A stretch of DNA of 19,357 nucleotides, from positions 1 to 19,357 of the forward strand of contig CAYXDO010000192.1 in the NCBI GenBank assembly GCA_964463485.1, given 5' to 3'. Each line of letters opens with the position of its first letter. Position 1 is the stretch's first letter. Under the pieces are notes generated by a model. That model was not told where the DNA came from. It did not search any database and worked only from the letters and a program-made list of their open reading frames with translations. Positions 16,674 to 19,357 of the stretch are shown here, one piece after another. The DNA comes from CAYXDO01 sp964463485 (GTDB taxonomy: Bacteria > Myxococcota > Kuafuiibacteriia > Kuafuiibacteriales > Kuafuiibacteriaceae). The position numbers were made by a program, and so were the translations under genes.

Positions 16674-17487
16674 TCGAAGAGTCTCCTTTTGACGAGCTCG
16701 GCTCGGCCAGCTTCTGAGTGACGAAGTCGAAGATTGGAATGAGGGGGGCTGACATGAGTAACGCCCAGAGAATGGCGTCGCGTTTGTAGAAGAACTGAAC
16801 CATCCCGAGCGCCAAGAAGGCGACGAAGATCGCGTGGACGACCCGGGCCGAACGGGCCGACGGGGTCGTGCGCGGATCGGTGATCATGTACAGCGCAAAC
16901 AGCCAAACCGCGCCGTTCTCGAAGAGATGGGTCAGGGTCGCGGGTCGATATCCAAAGACCCAAATTCTCGTCAGCTGAGCGGCCACGAGCCCCAGGAGAA
17001 AGGCGAAGGCGCTGTCGAGCCGGCCGGCACGGGAGAGTACGAGGAGCCCTCCGCTCAGGAGCGCAAACACGAGCACGAGGTTGTGACCCCACTGACCCGA
17101 GGCGACCCAGCCCGGGAGGAAGGAGGCGGCGAAGAGCACGCCCGCGTTCGTCGGGTTCAAGAAGTGCCGGCCTCGCACGCGGATGAACGCTTTCGTGGCG
17201 ACGGCGAAGCTCACCGACACTGCGTAGACCCATGCCTCGGTGGAGCGGAGGAGCAGCATGGTGGAGAGGCTCGCGATGATCGAGCTCTCGTATGGGGGGC
17301 GAGATTTGCCTGGAGGCGCGCGGAAGCGAAAGGTGAGTCGCTCCACCACACATGCGAACAGGGGAGTTGCCAAGAGCGCGATCGGCGGGAGAGTGAACGA
17401 GAGCTCGAGGACCCCGTACAGCAGCAATGAGCCCAACACGGCGATTTGAAAGAGCCTCGGGTCCTTGGGCAGCTCGACAAATCGCAT
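16645..17487 (-). CDS. RnfD/NqrB-like membrane protein (orphan)
   Basis: This 280-residue protein has about ten hydrophobic segments and resembles the NqrB/RnfD family of ion-pumping electron-transport complexes. 'FLNPTNAG' (109-116) and 'MITDPRTTP' (201-209) match the family's conserved loop sequences. In true RnfD and NqrB, FMN is bound covalently to a Thr in a (S/D)GAT-type motif; I find none here, so flavinylation is unlikely. No other rnf or nqr subunit is in the window. The C-terminus is a Ser-rich tail. ATG at 17487 has a weak GAAGAG site upstream. It is the first gene of an operon with the DUF2330 gene and faces the vWA-FHA gene. Its role is probably membrane electron transfer or a structural partner for the DUF2330 protein, but this is not established. 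Confidence 0.72.
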   Translation of the reverse strand: MRFVELPKDPRLFQIAVLGSLLLYGVLELSFTLPPIALLATPLFACVVERLTFRFRAPPGKSRPPYESSIIASLSTMLLLRSTEAWVYAVSVSFAVATKAFIRVRGRHFLNPTNAGVLFAASFLPGWVASGQWGHNLVLVFALLSGGLLVLSRAGRLDSAFAFLLGLVAAQLTRIWVFGYRPATLTHLFENGAVWLFALYMITDPRTTPSARSARVVHAIFVAFLALGMVQFFYKRDAILWALLMSAPLIPIFDFVTQKLAEPSSSKGDSSNASSAPVHA

Positions 17488-17542
17488 GCTGGCTCTTCAA
17501 ACGCCCGAGGCGTGGCGAAGATCTATCGCGTCCAGGCGTTGT

Positions 17543-17586
17543 CGGCAACGTTGCCGTCTCTTCCGCCAGGTTGCCGTCCGGACGGC
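17543..17586. promoter_or_regulatory. paired 14-bp palindromes in the divergent promoter region
   Basis: CGGCAACGTTGCCG at 17543-17556 and GCCGTCCGGACGGC at 17573-17586 are each perfect palindromes, with centres exactly 30 bp apart (about three helical turns). The two sites also share the direct repeat GTTGCCGTC at 17550-17558 and 17570-17578, 20 bp apart. They lie in the 192-bp region between the divergent starts of the RnfD-like gene (17487) and the vWA-FHA gene (17680). This is the arrangement expected of an operator for one or two dimeric regulators acting on both genes. Confidence 0.6.
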
Positions 17587-17665
17587 ATCGACGCCGGCGA
17601 TCTCGAACCCAGTCGTTCGTGGCTCAATGAGTTTGCGGCCGAGACCCGAACCCGACTGAAGATTG

Positions 17666-17672
17666 AAAGGAG
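17666..17672 (+). promoter_or_regulatory. strong Shine-Dalgarno that fixes the vWA-FHA start
   Basis: AAAGGAG ends 7 bases before ATG at 17680. The frame remains open upstream for 78 codons, but the vWA domain and this ribosome site place the true start at 17680. Confidence 0.85.
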
Positions 17673-17679
17673 CCATTTC

Positions 17680-19275
17680 ATGACCATCTCGATGAAACTC
17701 TCGACGGACTTCGAAATCATCAAAAACGAGGCCTCCATCCTGCACGTGCTGGCTGAGGTGAGGACCGAGAAGGTCGAGGGTCCGAGGCCGCCGATGTGCG
17801 TGGTGCTGGCGCTGGACGTGTCCCCGTCGATGTCGGGGGAGCCGCTCCGTCAGGTGGTTCGGTCCGCCGAGAAGCTCCTCGAGCTGCTCGGGCCCGGTGA
17901 CTCCGTGGGCGTGGTGAGCTTCGCGGACAAGGCCCTGGTGCTCGCCGATCCCGTCCCGGTCACTGGTCTCAATCGGCGCCGGTTGGTGGACGTGCTTCGC
18001 AGGATGAGTACGGAGGGAGGGTCGACGAACCTCGAGGCTGGGCTCACCGTCGCTGGGCGGCTGTTGAAGCGCGGGCTGGTGATCCTGTTGTCCGATGGGC
18101 AGCCCAATCGCGGAGTGTGCGAGCCGGAGGGTCTCGGGCGACTCGCGCTCAGGATGCGCCCGCACGTGAGTGTGTCGACCTTGGGCTTTGGTGAGCATCA
18201 CGACGAGCGATCTCTGGTGGCGATCGCGACGGCGGGCTCCGGAAGGTATGGGTTCATCCGGGACGCCGCCCTCTGCAAGGGCGAGCTCGCGGCGGCCTTG
18301 GGCGCGGCCGCGGACGTCGTGGGGCAATCGGTGACGCTCGACCTCGAGCCCGCCGAGGGCGTGGAGCTGCTCGACGTGTTGGGGGCAGAGGTCGATGCCG
18401 GCAGCTTCACGCATCGAATCAAGGGGATCTTGGGGTTCGGCATCGAGCAGACTCGGCTCCCCGATCTGTCGGCCGACGGCGTGTTGCGAGTGACCATCCG
18501 GGTGCGAGTGAGGCCGCGCGCCCTCGGGGCATGCTCGGTGCTCGGACTCAGGCTCGCCTACTCGGACGCCGCGACCGGCCGCAGGAGGGTGGTCGCCGAG
18601 TCGGCGAAGGTCGAGGTGCAAAAGGACCCGGGTCCGCTGATCGCGAAGGTCGCGCGAGCGGTGATTCTAGCCAAGGCCGAGCGCGACCGTCAGGACGCGA
18701 TGGCGCTCGTCGAGAGCGGGCGGAGCCCCGACGCCGCCTCGTTGCTCCGGGCGACCCTCGAGACGATCCGGGCCGCACCTGAGTTCGTCGCCAACGATGG
18801 GTCCAACCTCGCCGAGCTCCACGAGCAACTCATCGACGACGTGGCGCTCTTCGAGCAGTGTCCCGACGAGCTTGCGCTTCGCGCGTTTCGACGCGGGCAG
18901 CGACTGGAGGTGGGCGGAGACCTCGGGGCCGGAGCGGGGGTGACCACGCCGTTCGAGGCCGCCGCGCGGGGGCCGGCGCCGGTGGCTGCGTTGATCGAAC
19001 CGAGCAGCGGCGATCGATACTCGCTCGGATCCCGTACTCGGCACGTGGTCGGGCGGAGTCGAACCTGCGATTTGCACATTCCGAGCTCGCAGGTTTCGAG
19101 GCAGCACGCCGCGCTGGTGGCTCAGGACGGAGCTTGGTTCGTGGAGGATTACGGTTCCGCGAACGGGGTGCTCGTGGACGGGCGGAAGGTGAGTGCGGAG
19201 CGGCTGGTCGACGGGGCGGTGATTTCGTTCGGAGAACGCCAGTACCGGATCGAGTATGCGCGGCGGGCGGAGTAG
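17680..19275 (+). CDS. cytosolic vWA-FHA protein
   Basis: This 531-residue protein has no signal peptide or membrane span. An N-terminal von Willebrand A domain (about 38-215) has a complete metal-ion-dependent adhesion site: DxSxS at Asp46, Ser48 and Ser50, Thr116, and Asp139 in 'LLSDGQP'. A beta-rich region follows (about 235-335), then helical segments (about 335-420) and a C-terminal FHA domain (about 450-525) with the phosphothreonine-binding residues Gly458, Arg459, Ser473, His476, Asn495 and Gly496 ('VGR', 'SRQH', 'NG'). vWA domains bind partners through Mg2+, and FHA domains bind phospho-Thr, so this is likely a cytosolic docking scaffold that could read Ser/Thr kinase output. The kinase at 4718-6478 is a possible but unproven source. 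It is divergent from the RnfD-like gene. Confidence 0.9.
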   Translation: MTISMKLSTDFEIIKNEASILHVLAEVRTEKVEGPRPPMCVVLALDVSPSMSGEPLRQVVRSAEKLLELLGPGDSVGVVSFADKALVLADPVPVTGLNRRRLVDVLRRMSTEGGSTNLEAGLTVAGRLLKRGLVILLSDGQPNRGVCEPEGLGRLALRMRPHVSVSTLGFGEHHDERSLVAIATAGSGRYGFIRDAALCKGELAAALGAAADVVGQSVTLDLEPAEGVELLDVLGAEVDAGSFTHRIKGILGFGIEQTRLPDLSADGVLRVTIRVRVRPRALGACSVLGLRLAYSDAATGRRRVVAESAKVEVQKDPGPLIAKVARAVILAKAERDRQDAMALVESGRSPDAASLLRATLETIRAAPEFVANDGSNLAELHEQLIDDVALFEQCPDELALRAFRRGQRLEVGGDLGAGAGVTTPFEAAARGPAPVAALIEPSSGDRYSLGSRTRHVVGRSRTCDLHIPSSQVSRQHAALVAQDGAWFVEDYGSANGVLVDGRKVSAERLVDGAVISFGERQYRIEYARRAE

Positions 19276-19357
19276 GCGGGCGGAGCGGCTTCTCTCGTCG
19301 CTTGATTTGGGTGCAGCCGGGCCTGGATCTGAGTGCGCTGCGGGGAAGTTGGTCGAA
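19276..19357 (+). other. terminal gap, possibly the start of another gene
   Basis: After the vWA-FHA stop no hairpin or T-run is seen. A frame stays open from before 19302 to the window end, with candidate starts TTG at 19302 and GTG at 19311 (reading VQPGLDLSALRGSWS). GGCGGAG lies at 19279-19285. Too little is visible to call a gene. Confidence 0.2.

Noticed and set aside
16604..17548. 314-residue minus-strand frame overlapping the RnfD-like gene
   Set aside because: Shifted frame of the membrane protein gene, lacking hydrophobic segments; the 280-residue frame has family motifs and about ten spans.

Overview
This 19.4-kb window is high-GC bacterial chromosome, densely coding, with no rRNA, tRNA, CRISPR array, insertion sequence or phage gene that I can see. 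Several traits suggest Myxococcota (Polyangiales-like): a Hanks-type Ser/Thr kinase with a zinc ribbon and a PEGA tail, several outer-envelope lipoproteins including a choice-of-anchor-D protein with a 'DSDC' cysteine knot, a DUF2330 protein, and a cytosolic vWA-FHA protein. This taxonomic call is inference from gene content, not from a marker gene.

Layout, left to right. (1) 1-127: short tandem repeats at the window edge and a GC-rich hairpin. (2) 128-3256: a hemerythrin-like protein (minus strand) divergent from a phosphate-uptake pair, a DUF47/PhoU-like protein overlapping a Pit phosphate transporter by 8 bp, then a DedA-family membrane protein. (3) 3456-6478, minus strand: a zinc-ribbon/kinase/PEGA membrane Ser/Thr kinase followed 110 bp later by a ferritin-like diiron protein. 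(4) 6582-13119, plus strand: a small lipoprotein, an FtsE-type ATPase without an adjacent FtsX, a 1242-residue lipoprotein made of seven Ig-like units in an exact 80-residue register plus five Cys-containing PPC-like units, and a 489-residue lipoprotein whose start codon is doubtful. (5) 13258-17487, minus strand: a choice-of-anchor-D lipoprotein, and an overlapping pair encoding an RnfD/NqrB-like membrane protein and an exported DUF2330 protein with a WCDPC motif. (6) 17680-19275, plus strand: a vWA-FHA protein, divergent from the RnfD-like gene across a 192-bp region that holds two perfect 14-bp palindromes whose centres lie 30 bp apart.

How the genes may fit together. The DUF47-Pit pair is a standard low-affinity phosphate importer. 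The kinase and the FHA protein belong to one signalling vocabulary (phospho-Thr writing and reading), but no direct link is shown. The lipoproteins point to an elaborate cell surface. The least explained element is the RnfD-like/DUF2330 pair: an orphan Rnf-type membrane subunit without its flavin site, translationally coupled to an exported protein with a thioredoxin-like CxxC.

No gap between genes exceeds 300 bp. Three separate short tandem arrays (units of 14, 16 and 10 bp) all lie just beyond the 3' ends of minus-strand genes. Several starts (GTG, TTG, possibly CTG) are non-ATG, and several genes lack a clear Shine-Dalgarno.
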